Shown: piece after piece, positions 1-8,264 of the stretch
Layout of the letters: every line of letters begins with the position of its first letter
Position numbering within the stretch: the first letter of the stretch is position 1
Assembly: GCA_963977415.1 (NCBI GenBank)
Contig: CAXBOS010000002.1
Coordinates: 248,001 to 312,000, forward strand
Origin: Croceimicrobium sp963977415
Lineage (GTDB): Bacteria > Bacteroidota > Bacteroidia > Flavobacteriales > Schleiferiaceae
Length of the DNA stretch: 64,000 nucleotides
Direction: 5' to 3'
Program-made: the position numbers and the translations under genes
Notes under the pieces: generated by a model
Told to the model about the DNA's origin: nothing
The model's input: only the letters and a program-made list of their open reading frames with translations
The model's database searches: none

Positions 1-1
1 A

Positions 2-673
2 GAATACGCTAAAGCCTATCCCTTATTCGATGAGTTATTAATCCTTTATCGGGGAACGGATAAGGCGGCAGAAGTTTATTATTACTATGCGATGACCAGC
101 TACCAATTAAAGGATTTCATATTGGCGGCATATCATTTTAAGAATTTTGCGAAAACTTTCCCGAATCACCCGAAAACGGAATTAGCTTATTATATGATTG
201 GTTATTGCCACTATTTGGAGTCTCCGTCTTTTAGCTTGGACCAAGACTTTACTTTTAAGGCAATTAACGATTTACAACTTTTCGCCAACCTTTATCCTAC
301 CAGCGATAAATTGTTAAGTGCGAACGAGTTAATTGATGAGCTTAGAGCGAAGTTAGAACAAAAAGCTTTTGAGCGAGCCATGCTTTATTATCACATGGAG
401 TATTATCAGTCCGCCGTGGTAAGTTTCAATATCGTCTTAGATGAATTCCCCGATACTGATTTTCGTGAAGATTGCATGTATTATCGCAGTGTGTCGGCCT
501 ATCGATTAGCCACCAATAGCATAGAGGAAAAAAAATTACAGCGTTTAATAGAAAGCAAAACTTCTTATTTAGAGTTTAAGGAAGCTTTCTCTGAAAGCAG
601 GTACAATAAGGAATTGGAGATCTTATTCTCAACCATTCAAGCAGAAATAAATAGTTTTAATATTCAATCTTAA
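2..673 (+). CDS. bamD: Outer membrane assembly lipoprotein BamD (5' end outside window)
   Basis: BamD is a periplasm-facing lipoprotein of the BAM complex that inserts beta-barrel proteins into the outer membrane. The reading frame is open from base 2, so the start codon and the lipoprotein signal lie before the window. About 223 residues are visible, made of TPR-like helices; the early stretch AYPLFDELL…LYRGT followed by EVYYYYA is typical of BamD. It ends nine bases before rpoZ, in the bamD-rpoZ-coaBC order common in Bacteroidota, so co-transcription is likely. The family call rests on recognition of the sequence and on synteny. Confidence 0.88.
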   Translation, partial: EYAKAYPLFDELLILYRGTDKAAEVYYYYAMTSYQLKDFILAAYHFKNFAKTFPNHPKTELAYYMIGYCHYLESPSFSLDQDFTFKAINDLQLFANLYPTSDKLLSANELIDELRAKLEQKAFERAMLYYHMEYYQSAVVSFNIVLDEFPDTDFREDCMYYRSVSAYRLATNSIEEKKLQRLIESKTSYLEFKEAFSESRYNKELEILFSTIQAEINSFNIQS

Positions 674-682
674 ATTCACTAT

Positions 683-1018
683 ATGGATTTCAAAAAAGTA
701 GATGCACCACGTAGCACTATCACTCGTGATCATAACGATATCGATGCACAAACTCAAAACATTTATGAGGCAGTGAGCATTCTAGCTAAGCGTGCAGATC
801 AAATTGCCGAGGATATTAAAATTGAATTGCACGATAAGTTAGAAGAATTCGCTACTAATAATGAATCATTAGAGGAAATCTTCGAAAATAAAGAGCAAAT
901 TGAAGTTTCTCGTTTTTACGAAAGTCTACCCAAGGCCCATCACATTGCTGCCACAGAGTGGAAAGAAGGCAGAATTTACTTCCGTAGACCTGAAGAAACT
1001 AAGGAAGAAGAAGATTAG
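683..1018 (+). CDS. rpoZ: DNA-directed RNA polymerase omega subunit (Bacteroidota RpoZ/Rpb6 type)
   Basis: A protein of 111 residues that matches the Bacteroidota form of the small omega subunit, which helps assemble and stabilise RNA polymerase in the cytoplasm. The N-terminal stretch (DFKKVDAP…TITRDH) and the helix NIYEAVSILAKRADQI around residues 31-46 are the recognisable omega/Rpb6 core. The tail is acidic (EETKEEED). It sits nine bases after bamD and five bases before coaBC, consistent with one operon. The start is fixed by the tight spacing to bamD. Confidence 0.88.
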   Translation: MDFKKVDAPRSTITRDHNDIDAQTQNIYEAVSILAKRADQIAEDIKIELHDKLEEFATNNESLEEIFENKEQIEVSRFYESLPKAHHIAATEWKEGRIYFRRPEETKEEED

Positions 1019-1023
1019 TTAAG

Positions 1024-2235
1024 ATGTTAAGCGGAAAGAAAATACTACTAGGAGTAACTGGTGGTATTGCCGCCTATAAAACTACGTACCTCGTGCGCTT
1101 GCTTGTAAAAGCAGGGGCCGAGGTACGTGTTGTTTTAAGCCCTAGCGCGCGCGACTTTGTGACTCCTTTAAGTTTATCAACTTTAAGTAAAAATCCTGTT
1201 TATTGGGAATATTACGATAAGGAGAGCGAAAGTGGCGAGTGGCATAATCACGTAGAAATGGGTTTGTGGGCCGATCTTTTAGTATTAGCACCGCTTACCG
1301 CAAATAGCTTAGCCAAAATTGCTCAAGGGCAATCGGATAACTTCCTTATGGCGGTTTACCTTTCGGTGAAATGCCCCGTGTTTTTCGCTCCAGCTATGGA
1401 TTTGGATATGTACAAACATCACGCTACCCAAAATAATATTTCTGTACTCAAGTCTTTTGGTCATCACTTTATTCCCGCCGAAAACGGCGAGCTAGCAAGC
1501 GGTTTAAGTGGAGAAGGGCGCATGGCAGAACCTGAAACCATTCTCCAGCACATTAATGCTTATTTATTGGAACAGGCTCCTTTAGCGGGTAAGAATATCT
1601 TAATTACGGCTGGGCCAACTTATGAAGCTATTGACCCTGTGCGTTTTATAGGTAATCGCTCGAGCGGAAAAATGGGGATGGCTTTGGCAGAAGCTGCCGC
1701 ACAAAAAGGAGCGCAGGTAACCTTAGTATTAGGTCCAAGTGCACTTTATTCGACTAATAATGCGATTTCCATTATTAGGGTAGAAAGTACCTTGGAAATG
1801 TTAGCCGCTGCCGAAGAAAATTTTAAGCAGGCCGATTGGGCTATCTTTAGCGCTGCTGTCGCAGATTATCGGCCGAAGAACCCAGCTCAACAGAAAATTA
1901 AGAAAGTTATTGGAGCGGAAGAGATGCGTCTTGATTTGATTCAAAATCCAGATATTTTAAAGACCTTGGCTGCAGAGAAAAGAACAGACCAGGTAGTAAT
2001 TGGTTTTGCCCTAGAAACTGAGAATGCCCTTGAAAATGCTCAAAAGAAATTACATACCAAAAACTGTGATTGGATCGTTCTAAACAGCCCTGATAAAAAT
2101 GAGAGAGGATTTGGACATGATACAAATGAAGTTCGTTTAATTGGCAAAAATCAAGAGCAGATTGCTCTTTCCTTAAAATTGAAGAAAGAATTAGCGCATG
2201 AAATATTGGATATTCTGCATCAGCATCATAATTAG
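1024..2235 (+). CDS. coaBC: Bifunctional phosphopantothenoylcysteine decarboxylase / phosphopantothenate-cysteine ligase
   Basis: Catalyses two steps of coenzyme A synthesis: ligation of cysteine to 4'-phosphopantothenate and decarboxylation of the product to 4'-phosphopantetheine. The CoaC half (about residues 1-180) begins with the flavin-binding GVTGGIAAYK (10-19) and contains APLTANSLAKIA and APAMD. The CoaB half (about 185-403) has AGPTYEAIDPVR and GNRSSGKMG. 403 residues is the usual length. In the substrate clamp near residue 158 the sequence is LASG…GEGRM, where the E. coli enzyme has a Cys (ACG…GRM), so Ser replaces that Cys. From memory this is frequent in Bacteroidota. Its last 38 bases overlap the next gene. 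Confidence 0.95.
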   Translation: MLSGKKILLGVTGGIAAYKTTYLVRLLVKAGAEVRVVLSPSARDFVTPLSLSTLSKNPVYWEYYDKESESGEWHNHVEMGLWADLLVLAPLTANSLAKIAQGQSDNFLMAVYLSVKCPVFFAPAMDLDMYKHHATQNNISVLKSFGHHFIPAENGELASGLSGEGRMAEPETILQHINAYLLEQAPLAGKNILITAGPTYEAIDPVRFIGNRSSGKMGMALAEAAAQKGAQVTLVLGPSALYSTNNAISIIRVESTLEMLAAAEENFKQADWAIFSAAVADYRPKNPAQQKIKKVIGAEEMRLDLIQNPDILKTLAAEKRTDQVVIGFALETENALENAQKKLHTKNCDWIVLNSPDKNERGFGHDTNEVRLIGKNQEQIALSLKLKKELAHEILDILHQHHN

Positions 2236-3100
2236 TTGCAATTTTTTACAAGCGCAAGAGCTTAATGCTAGGGTACAAGTTTTAACGCCTAATATTCAAG
2301 CTACCAACAAGCAGCTTTACGATAATATGGAAAAGGCCATTCGCGAGTTTTTAAATAACCGCAAATGGACAAATGAAAGCTATTCGATTGAAGAGCGTAT
2401 TGATTGTCAATTTGTTATAACCATAAATAGTCGTAATAACAATAATTTTAGTGGTTCCATCCAGGTATTTTACAGCCGTCCTATTTATAAATCAGATTAT
2501 AAATCACCCATTTTAGTGCATCAAGACGGTGATTTCGATTTTGAATATTTAGAGTTCGATCGACTGGATTTTGCCCCGAATGCCTATTTATCCAATCTCA
2601 CTTCCATACTAGCTTATTATACCTACATCATTATAGGATTGGATCACGATACCTATTCTGCTATGGGAGGAACAGAGTTTTACACTGAAGCACAAAATAT
2701 TGTGGGGAACGCCCAGTCAAGCAATAATAGTGGTTGGAATAGTTTCGGAGGTAGTAATAAAAACCGCTATTGGCTTAGCGATAATTTATCCAGTCCCGCC
2801 TTTGACAATTACCGAGTGGGCTTGTATACTTATCACCGCCAAGGTTTAGATTTGATGCATGATGCTAGTAAAATTCGAATGGCCAAAATGAATATTAAAA
2901 CAGCCTTGATGTCCCTTAAAAAAGTGAACGATCAAAGGCGTAATAGTTTTATACTTCAAATGTGGTTCGATGCGAAGCAAGCGGAAATTGTTAAAATTTT
3001 CAATAAAGGCGAACCTATACCAATTGGCGACCTAAAGGATCTTCTTATTGAGCTCGATCCAAATAATAGTTCATCGTATCAAACAATGGGTCAGGGTTAA
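2198..3100 (+). CDS. DUF4835 family periplasmic protein (PorD-like, T9SS-associated)
   Basis: 300 residues with an N-terminal signal peptide ending near LQAQ (about residue 20), so exported to the periplasm. Sequence and position (between coaBC and recN) match DUF4835, a Bacteroidota-only family that databases label type IX secretion protein PorD; direct evidence for that role is thin as far as I know. The middle is rich in Asn/Ser (NSGWNSFGGSNKN). It overlaps the end of coaBC by 38 bases in another frame and ends two bases before recN, so it is translationally packed within the operon. The first ATG encoding the signal peptide was chosen. Confidence 0.75.
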   Translation: MKYWIFCISIIISCNFLQAQELNARVQVLTPNIQATNKQLYDNMEKAIREFLNNRKWTNESYSIEERIDCQFVITINSRNNNNFSGSIQVFYSRPIYKSDYKSPILVHQDGDFDFEYLEFDRLDFAPNAYLSNLTSILAYYTYIIIGLDHDTYSAMGGTEFYTEAQNIVGNAQSSNNSGWNSFGGSNKNRYWLSDNLSSPAFDNYRVGLYTYHRQGLDLMHDASKIRMAKMNIKTALMSLKKVNDQRRNSFILQMWFDAKQAEIVKIFNKGEPIPIGDLKDLLIELDPNNSSSYQTMGQG

Positions 3101-3102
3101 TT

Positions 3103-4758
3103 ATGTTACAAAAGCTTTCGGTTGACAACTTCGCTTTAATAGAAAATCTTCAATTAGATTTTTCTAAGGGTTTCAGCGTAATAACTGGCGAAACGGGTGC
3201 CGGGAAATCCATCCTTTTGGGAGCACTTGGGCATTTATTAGGAGCGAGAGCCGATCTTAAGGCTTTACGTAATCCAGAGAAAAAATGCATCATTGAGGGT
3301 GTTTTCACGCTTTCGCGAGATATGTTTTTAGAGGCATTTAAGGAGCATGATTTAGATTTTGAGGTAGAAACCATTATCCGCAGAGAAATTCAGCCTAGTG
3401 GTAAATCGCGCGCCTTTATAAATGATAGCCCCGTTCGACTCGATATCCTGTCTCAAATTACGGAAAGACTTATTGACGTGCATAGTCAGCACGACACCTT
3501 ATTATTAAATAATAATAGTTTTCAGCTGGAGCTAATTGACAATTTTGCGGCAAACATCAAAGTCAAAAATACCTATCAAAAAATTTATAATCAGCATTTA
3601 GCTCTTACCAAAGAGCTAAATAAACTAGAGGCTCAACAAAAAGAAGAAGGCGGCGATGCTGATTATATGCAATTTCTTTTTGAAGAATTAGCATCGGCCA
3701 AACTTGTTCCCGGTGAACAAGAAGAATTGGAAGAGAAACTATCTCGTTTAGAGCATATTGGCACTATCGAATCTGCTGTAGCAGAAGCTTTAAACTTGGC
3801 ACAATCTGAACCTTATGGAATTAGTGAGAGCTTAAAGCAAAGCAGAAATCAACTAAAATCCGTTGGACGTTTTGATAAAGCCTTGGCCACCTTAGCGGAG
3901 CGATTAGAAAGTCTTAGTATTGAATTTGAAGATATTAGAGCTGAATTAGAGCAAATAGGTGAGAGTAGCAGCTTCGATCCATTAGAAAAAGAAAAATTAG
4001 ATCAACGTCTTAGTCATTTAATGGGCTTACAGAAAAAACATCTTGTTAGCTCAAATGAGGAATTGATTGCAAAACGAGAGGAAATAGAGGCCAGCATTGC
4101 TAATGCCTTAGATAGAGATGAAAATCTGAGTCATTTGCGAAAGCAAATTGAAGAGAAGCTTATTGAATTAAAAGAAGCCGCGGATGATTTGCGTAAATCT
4201 AGACAATCTATTCTGGCCAAATTACAAGCTTCTTTAGAAGAAATTCTTGCGGGCCTGAATATGAAAGATGCTCAATTTATTATTGAAATTAAGGAAGCAA
4301 AAGAATATAGCCTTTCGGGAAAAGATGAAATACAATTTTTATTCTCCGCTAATTTAGGTCAAAAGCCCGCCTTACTAAGCAAAATAGCTTCTGGCGGTGA
4401 GTTAAGCCGAGTAATGTTAGCGCTTAAAGCAATTCTATCGCGCACCAAAGCATTGCCTACCATTATTTTCGACGAAATAGATACGGGAGTAAGTGGAGCT
4501 ACTGCTCGAAAAATTGCCGATATCTTAGCTGCAATGGGTAAAGATATGCAGGTCATTTCCATTTCTCACCTAGCGCAAATTGCTGCCAAAGGTGATAGCC
4601 ATTTTAAAGTTTGGAAAGAAAATTCAGAAGGAAATACTCAAACTCATATTAAGGAATTGGATGCTGACCAACGACTAGAAGAAATTGCTCGTCTACTAAG
4701 TGGTGAGGAGATTACAGAGGCTGCATTAGCCAATGCAAAACAATTAATGGCTCAATAA
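3103..4758 (+). CDS. recN: DNA repair protein RecN (SMC-like ATPase)
   Basis: RecN is a cytoplasmic SMC-family ATPase that holds DNA ends during double-strand break repair. Walker A GETGAGKS lies at residues 29-36. Central coiled-coil segments (about 155-370) carry many Glu/Lys/Leu residues. The C-terminal half has the ABC signature ASGGELSRVMLALK and Walker B IIFDEIDTGVSG. 551 residues matches the family length of about 550. The two-base gap from the preceding gene indicates operon membership. No SOS box was looked for, since LexA boxes vary in this phylum. Confidence 0.96.
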   Translation: MLQKLSVDNFALIENLQLDFSKGFSVITGETGAGKSILLGALGHLLGARADLKALRNPEKKCIIEGVFTLSRDMFLEAFKEHDLDFEVETIIRREIQPSGKSRAFINDSPVRLDILSQITERLIDVHSQHDTLLLNNNSFQLELIDNFAANIKVKNTYQKIYNQHLALTKELNKLEAQQKEEGGDADYMQFLFEELASAKLVPGEQEELEEKLSRLEHIGTIESAVAEALNLAQSEPYGISESLKQSRNQLKSVGRFDKALATLAERLESLSIEFEDIRAELEQIGESSSFDPLEKEKLDQRLSHLMGLQKKHLVSSNEELIAKREEIEASIANALDRDENLSHLRKQIEEKLIELKEAADDLRKSRQSILAKLQASLEEILAGLNMKDAQFIIEIKEAKEYSLSGKDEIQFLFSANLGQKPALLSKIASGGELSRVMLALKAILSRTKALPTIIFDEIDTGVSGATARKIADILAAMGKDMQVISISHLAQIAAKGDSHFKVWKENSEGNTQTHIKELDADQRLEEIARLLSGEEITEAALANAKQLMAQ

Positions 4759-4833
4759 ATTTACTGCAGCATTGAATTGCGAAATCCCAGCTTTTTCCTT
4801 TATTTTTAGCACCCGCAAAGGAGTTCCAACATT

Positions 4834-5928
4834 ATGAAAAAAGTAGTACTTAGTATTTTAGGTCTTAGTATAATTTTAAGTTCTTGTAAAAAAGACGAAG
4901 ATCCACAACCGCTTCCTGATGCGCCTCGTAAGGCACTAATTGGAATAGAGGGAATCTCTCCTAATGGAATTAGCTCTTTAGCATCTTACGATATCACTAG
5001 TCAAACCGTGGAAAACAACGTTTTTCGCAAGGCAAATATTAATCCTCTCGGTGCTCAATTAAGTGACATGATGATTGATAAGGACCGCGAACGATTAGTT
5101 TTGATAGTTCCTGGTTCTGATAAAATTGTTTTCACCCATTTAGATGATTTGAAAATAGAACGGCAGTATGCTAATTTCATGCAAATTAAGAACGTTGTAC
5201 AAACTTCCGCCGATGAATACTATATAAGCTCTTGGGAATTCGATGGGGTGTATGTAGTAAACGCCAATAATGGTAATATCAAAAAAGAAGTAGAAGTAGA
5301 GGGTACGGGGCCAACTAAAATGTTGGTTTATAATGATATGGCCTTTGTATGTAATACAGGAGCCTTTTTATTTGATAGCACGGTTACTATTTTAAGAACT
5401 ACTGAAGACACCATTATTTCTAAACTTAGTGTAGGGGGAAAGCCAAACAGTATGGTTATCGACGCCGATAATAATTTATGGATTTTGAATGGAGGTAAAA
5501 TAGATAATAATAATCCATTTGCTTCGGGTTTAGGTAGTCTGTATCGTTACCAATTGGATACATTAACGATGGCCGTTGATTCGGGATGGGCCATTACTCC
5601 AGACACGGTGATGTATTTTACTGATAATTTGTTAAAACCTCATTCTTTAACTCTCAATTCGGAAGGCAATCAATTATTTTATATTGGCAATAGTCCTACT
5701 GGTTCTGTTTTTAGCATGTCTACTTTTGCAAAAAGAGTAGAGGAAAATCCAATTATTTTAGGAAACTACTACAGTCTTGCTTTTGACGAATTGGAGCTAG
5801 AGCTTTACGCGATGCGCTTACCAGACAACCCTGACCAAGATGGTGACTTACAAGTTTATAGTCCCGCAGGAAATTTAAAGACAAGCATTAAAATAGGAGT
5901 GAAACCTAAAAATGTCGTTTTTAAATAA
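4834..5928 (+). CDS. Beta-propeller lipoprotein (DUF5074/YncE-like)
   Basis: A 364-residue lipoprotein: signal peptide with lipobox ILSSC at about 14-18 followed by KKDED, so probably anchored in the outer membrane. The body reads as repeated blades of the YncE/DUF5074 seven-bladed propeller (for example GGKPNSMVIDADNNLWILNGG, shortened here, and VKPKNVVF at the end). In Bacteroidota this family often sits beside cobalamin or metal uptake genes, and here it overlaps the start of cobT by 17 bases, so a role in sensing or binding a corrinoid precursor is possible but only inferred. A good Shine-Dalgarno (AAAGGAG) lies just upstream of the ATG. Confidence 0.7.
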   Translation: MKKVVLSILGLSIILSSCKKDEDPQPLPDAPRKALIGIEGISPNGISSLASYDITSQTVENNVFRKANINPLGAQLSDMMIDKDRERLVLIVPGSDKIVFTHLDDLKIERQYANFMQIKNVVQTSADEYYISSWEFDGVYVVNANNGNIKKEVEVEGTGPTKMLVYNDMAFVCNTGAFLFDSTVTILRTTEDTIISKLSVGGKPNSMVIDADNNLWILNGGKIDNNNPFASGLGSLYRYQLDTLTMAVDSGWAITPDTVMYFTDNLLKPHSLTLNSEGNQLFYIGNSPTGSVFSMSTFAKRVEENPIILGNYYSLAFDELELELYAMRLPDNPDQDGDLQVYSPAGNLKTSIKIGVKPKNVVFK

Positions 5929-6946
5929 GTATCACTTTCACATAGAAGGGATTAAGGATTTATCTGATAATGAATATTTTATCAGATTTAAGACGGAAGG
6001 CTACTTTACTAAAAGTAGCCTTGGTCATTTTTATCCGCTTCTCGAACGTTTGGCCTTAATACAAGGTCAATTTCCTCTTGCTCCATTGAAGCCAAGTATT
6101 CTCACTTTTGTTGCCGATCATGGAATTTCGAGAGCCAATGCAGAGGAACACGATAGCCATGAAATGATTCTTCACATTCTTGCTAAGCCCAATTACTACT
6201 TGTTTCAAGCAGAGAAGAAAACTTTATTAAATCATCGCATTGTTGATTTAGGAACTTTTAATTCTGATGAAAACAATTCTACATTTTGGATGCACCGTGG
6301 TCAAGGATTGATTAATGCTCGCATAAACTCGGGCAGTGCTAATTTCGCCGAATACCCAGCTATGACCACAGCCCAATGCGAAGAGGCTTTTGCCATAGGA
6401 CAAAAATTGGTTGAAAGAGAACATTATTCGGGAGTTAACTTTCTGGTTTTAAACAGTTTTGGTAGTGGAGACGACATTGCCTTCTTCGCTTTATTTGCCG
6501 CATTAGAAGATAAGTCTTTATTGGAATTATGGCAGGCCGACAGTCTAAACACCTATAATCTAAAGTTTATCGAAGATCTTAGTAAAGCTCTGCGTAAACA
6601 CCCTATTAGCCACGACCCTTTTACGATTTTGAGTTTTTATGGTTCTTTTGAAACCGCGGCTTTATGTGGTGCTATTTTAAAAGGCGCCGAAAAAGGAATT
6701 TCTCTAGTTTTAAATTCTCCAATGTCCAAAGTTGCTGCAATTATCGCCGCAAGAGTAAACCCTATGGTTTTAGATTATTGCATTTTAGGACAGAAAGGGA
6801 ACCTTAAGCTCGAAAATGATCTAGACCCAAAAAAGGAGCCCGTTTTTTTAGATTTATCGCAAACGCGTTTCAAGGAGCCCATTAACTTAAGGTCTCATAT
6901 TCAGCTCCTACAAGACCTTATTGTTGAATTAGGGTACAAGGTGTAA
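5912..6946 (+). CDS. cobT: Nicotinate-nucleotide-dimethylbenzimidazole phosphoribosyltransferase (CobT-like)
   Basis: CobT activates the lower ligand base of cobalamin by transferring phosphoribose from nicotinate mononucleotide. Family marks seen: TFVADHGIS near residue 67, the following H…EM…L block, and NSFGSGDDIAFFALFAAL in the middle (usual form gE.giGnTt.aaal). 344 residues fits the family. The C-terminal catalytic block, normally LDLxLRLGEGTGA, here reads LDLSQTRFKEP: a Glu is present but shifted by about one residue and the glycines are missing, so activity or substrate may differ. It overlaps the preceding lipoprotein gene, suggesting a two-gene unit. No other cobalamin synthesis genes are in the window. 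Confidence 0.72.
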   Translation: MSFLNKYHFHIEGIKDLSDNEYFIRFKTEGYFTKSSLGHFYPLLERLALIQGQFPLAPLKPSILTFVADHGISRANAEEHDSHEMILHILAKPNYYLFQAEKKTLLNHRIVDLGTFNSDENNSTFWMHRGQGLINARINSGSANFAEYPAMTTAQCEEAFAIGQKLVEREHYSGVNFLVLNSFGSGDDIAFFALFAALEDKSLLELWQADSLNTYNLKFIEDLSKALRKHPISHDPFTILSFYGSFETAALCGAILKGAEKGISLVLNSPMSKVAAIIAARVNPMVLDYCILGQKGNLKLENDLDPKKEPVFLDLSQTRFKEPINLRSHIQLLQDLIVELGYKV

Positions 6947-7037
6947 GTTTCAGGATATACTTACAATCAGCTTCATTCACCCCTGTCATAGCAGGATCTA
7001 AGCATGAAATAAGGAATTGCTAAAGTTCAAATTCTAT

Positions 7038-7592
7038 TTAGATCGACTTCATGCTGAAACTACTGTCCTTACTGAAATACCAGTAAGCACTAAATATGCC
7101 GTATGCGTAAATGAAACTTGCTAAACTGCCATTTATTAAGAAAGGTAGGCCCGCGACATAGGAATTTACAAGGCCATAGAAATTTTGAGTGTACATGGGA
7201 TTACCTAACCATGCACCAAAATTGGTGACAAAGTAGAAGAGTAGAGAGGATGAAATAGCCGCTAAAGCAACATTCATGGGCTTTCCCTTAGAAATAGCCG
7301 CATAGCGACCTACTAATACCGTAAGGATAATACCGAGATACATAAAGTAAAAGCCTTCGCTTAGAAATTGGAAGCCTGGGTAAAATGCTCCGTAAATAAC
7401 ATTATTTATGATTAGGTCACTTAAGAATAGGGCTACCAAGGGGATAATATAAGCTAATGACTTCCTTTTATAAAAAGAACCACTAAACAATGCCGCGGCA
7501 CCTAAAGCCGTGAAATTGGGCCAGTGGGGAAGTAAGCGAGTACTAATGGCTAAGGTAATTAAAGCTAACGCAAGTGCTATTTCTTTCTTCAT
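7038..7592 (-). CDS. DUF6580 putative ECF-type transporter membrane protein
   Basis: About 184 residues with five or six hydrophobic segments. The opening (…RLLPHWPNFTALGAAALFSG) is the hallmark of DUF6580, a family described as putative transport proteins resembling the S component of ECF vitamin transporters. The start is placed at the ATG of MKKEIALAL (7592) rather than eight codons upstream, because the hydrophobic first helix follows directly. It faces cobT tail to tail, so a link to corrinoid or base uptake is an inference only. No cobalamin riboswitch was recognised in the 29 bases to the upstream gene, so it may be read through from that regulator gene. Confidence 0.65.
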   Translation of the reverse strand: MKKEIALALALITLAISTRLLPHWPNFTALGAAALFSGSFYKRKSLAYIIPLVALFLSDLIINNVIYGAFYPGFQFLSEGFYFMYLGIILTVLVGRYAAISKGKPMNVALAAISSSLLFYFVTNFGAWLGNPMYTQNFYGLVNSYVAGLPFLINGSLASFIYAYGIFSAYWYFSKDSSFSMKSI

Positions 7593-7645
7593 GTTGTTGT
7601 CTAATACGAAGGGCAAAGTTAACTAATGATTGGCGAAATAAAAGC

Positions 7646-8122
7646 TTATGGTTTGTATTCTTCCATGCTTTTATCAGAATAGAAAATGATTACCCTTTCT
7701 ATTTCTCGTTTAGTCTTTGAATTAACATTTGTATATACATTTGTTAACTCTTGTTTCTCATGTGATTTAGGCTTTTCCTCTTCTTTGTTTATATCAGGTT
7801 TAGGATGGGTAGGCTCACGTTTAGGTAAAGGAGCGCCTGTAGGTGCGGACACTGTCCTAATGCCATCATCATAAGCACTAAAACCCTGTTTTGGAGTATT
7901 AGACGACTTAATTAAGCTACCATCTCCATTGAGCAAGTAGGTCAAATTAACATTTGTATATACATTTGTAATTTGTTGAACTATGTGAAGTGATGGCTTA
8001 TTCCTACCGCTAAGTATATGGCTAATAATAGCAGGAGCAACATCAATAGAATCAGCAAAGTCTTTATTGCTCAATCCAGTGAAATCAATGATTTCGCGTA
8101 TTCTTTCGGCGATGGGGTCCAT
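7646..8122 (-). CDS. XRE-family helix-turn-helix regulator with operator-like coding repeats
   Basis: 158 residues. The HTH lies in the first 65 residues (IREIIDFTGLSNKDFADSIDVAP…ISHILSGRNKPSL), the type common in small Bacteroidota repressors. The linker (about 75-125) is rich in Pro, Lys and Glu. The peptide TNVYTNVN occurs twice, near residues 52-59 and 127-134, because the same 25-bp DNA repeat lies in the gene twice. The first copy falls where relatives usually read fP.vNl.WLL.G.G, so it may be native and the second acquired. A 13-bp inverted repeat lies 4 bases upstream of the start codon over the -7 box. Autoregulation is inferred. Confidence 0.82.
   Translation of the reverse strand: MDPIAERIREIIDFTGLSNKDFADSIDVAPAIISHILSGRNKPSLHIVQQITNVYTNVNLTYLLNGDGSLIKSSNTPKQGFSAYDDGIRTVSAPTGAPLPKREPTHPKPDINKEEEKPKSHEKQELTNVYTNVNSKTKREIERVIIFYSDKSMEEYKP
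7720..7744. repeat. 25-bp direct repeat, copy 1 (operator-like, inside XRE gene)
   Basis: Perfectly identical to 7945-7969. It contains the octamer ACATTTGT twice with a 4-bp ATAT spacer. With flanking bases (7722-7747) it is a quasi-palindrome: TTAACA and TGTTAA at the ends, GTATATAC in the centre. The core ACATTTGTATA also occurs, on the opposite strand, in the promoter of the same gene (8138-8148). Confidence 0.85.
7945..7969. repeat. 25-bp direct repeat, copy 2 (operator-like, inside XRE gene)
   Basis: Identical to 7720-7744 and 225 bp away, which is an exact multiple of three, so both copies encode the same octapeptide TNVYTNVN in the XRE protein. Two octamers ACATTTGT are separated by ATAT. 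Confidence 0.85.
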
Positions 8123-8126
8123 GAAA

Positions 8127-8160
8127 AAAGGGTTTATTATACAAATGTAATAAACCCTTT
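8127..8160 (-). promoter_or_regulatory. Inverted repeat overlapping the XRE promoter (putative autoregulatory operator)
   Basis: Perfect 13-bp arms (8127-8139 and 8148-8160) around an 8-bp loop. On the minus strand the centre holds TACATTTG (8142-8149), a match to the Bacteroidota -7 box TAnnTTTG, with TTTC (8169-8172) 19 bases upstream as a 3-of-4 match to the -33 box TTTG. A repressor on this palindrome would cover the -7 box. Alternative reading: the distal arm is followed by a T run on the minus strand, so it could serve as a rho-independent terminator for the phosphodiesterase gene ending at 8265. Confidence 0.6.
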
Positions 8161-8264
8161 AGAAATGTGAAAGCTATTTTTTTAACTATCCTGTACGCAT
8201 ACTTTAGATTTAAGTACTTAAGGGCCTGAAAAATAACATCTTAAAATAAATAATTTATAAATGT

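Noticed and set aside
7593..7645. Cobalamin riboswitch before the DUF6580 gene
   Set aside because: The gap is too short and has no B12-box-like sequence.
7686..7874. Plus-strand small protein
   Set aside because: Shadow of the XRE gene on the other strand, without a ribosome site.
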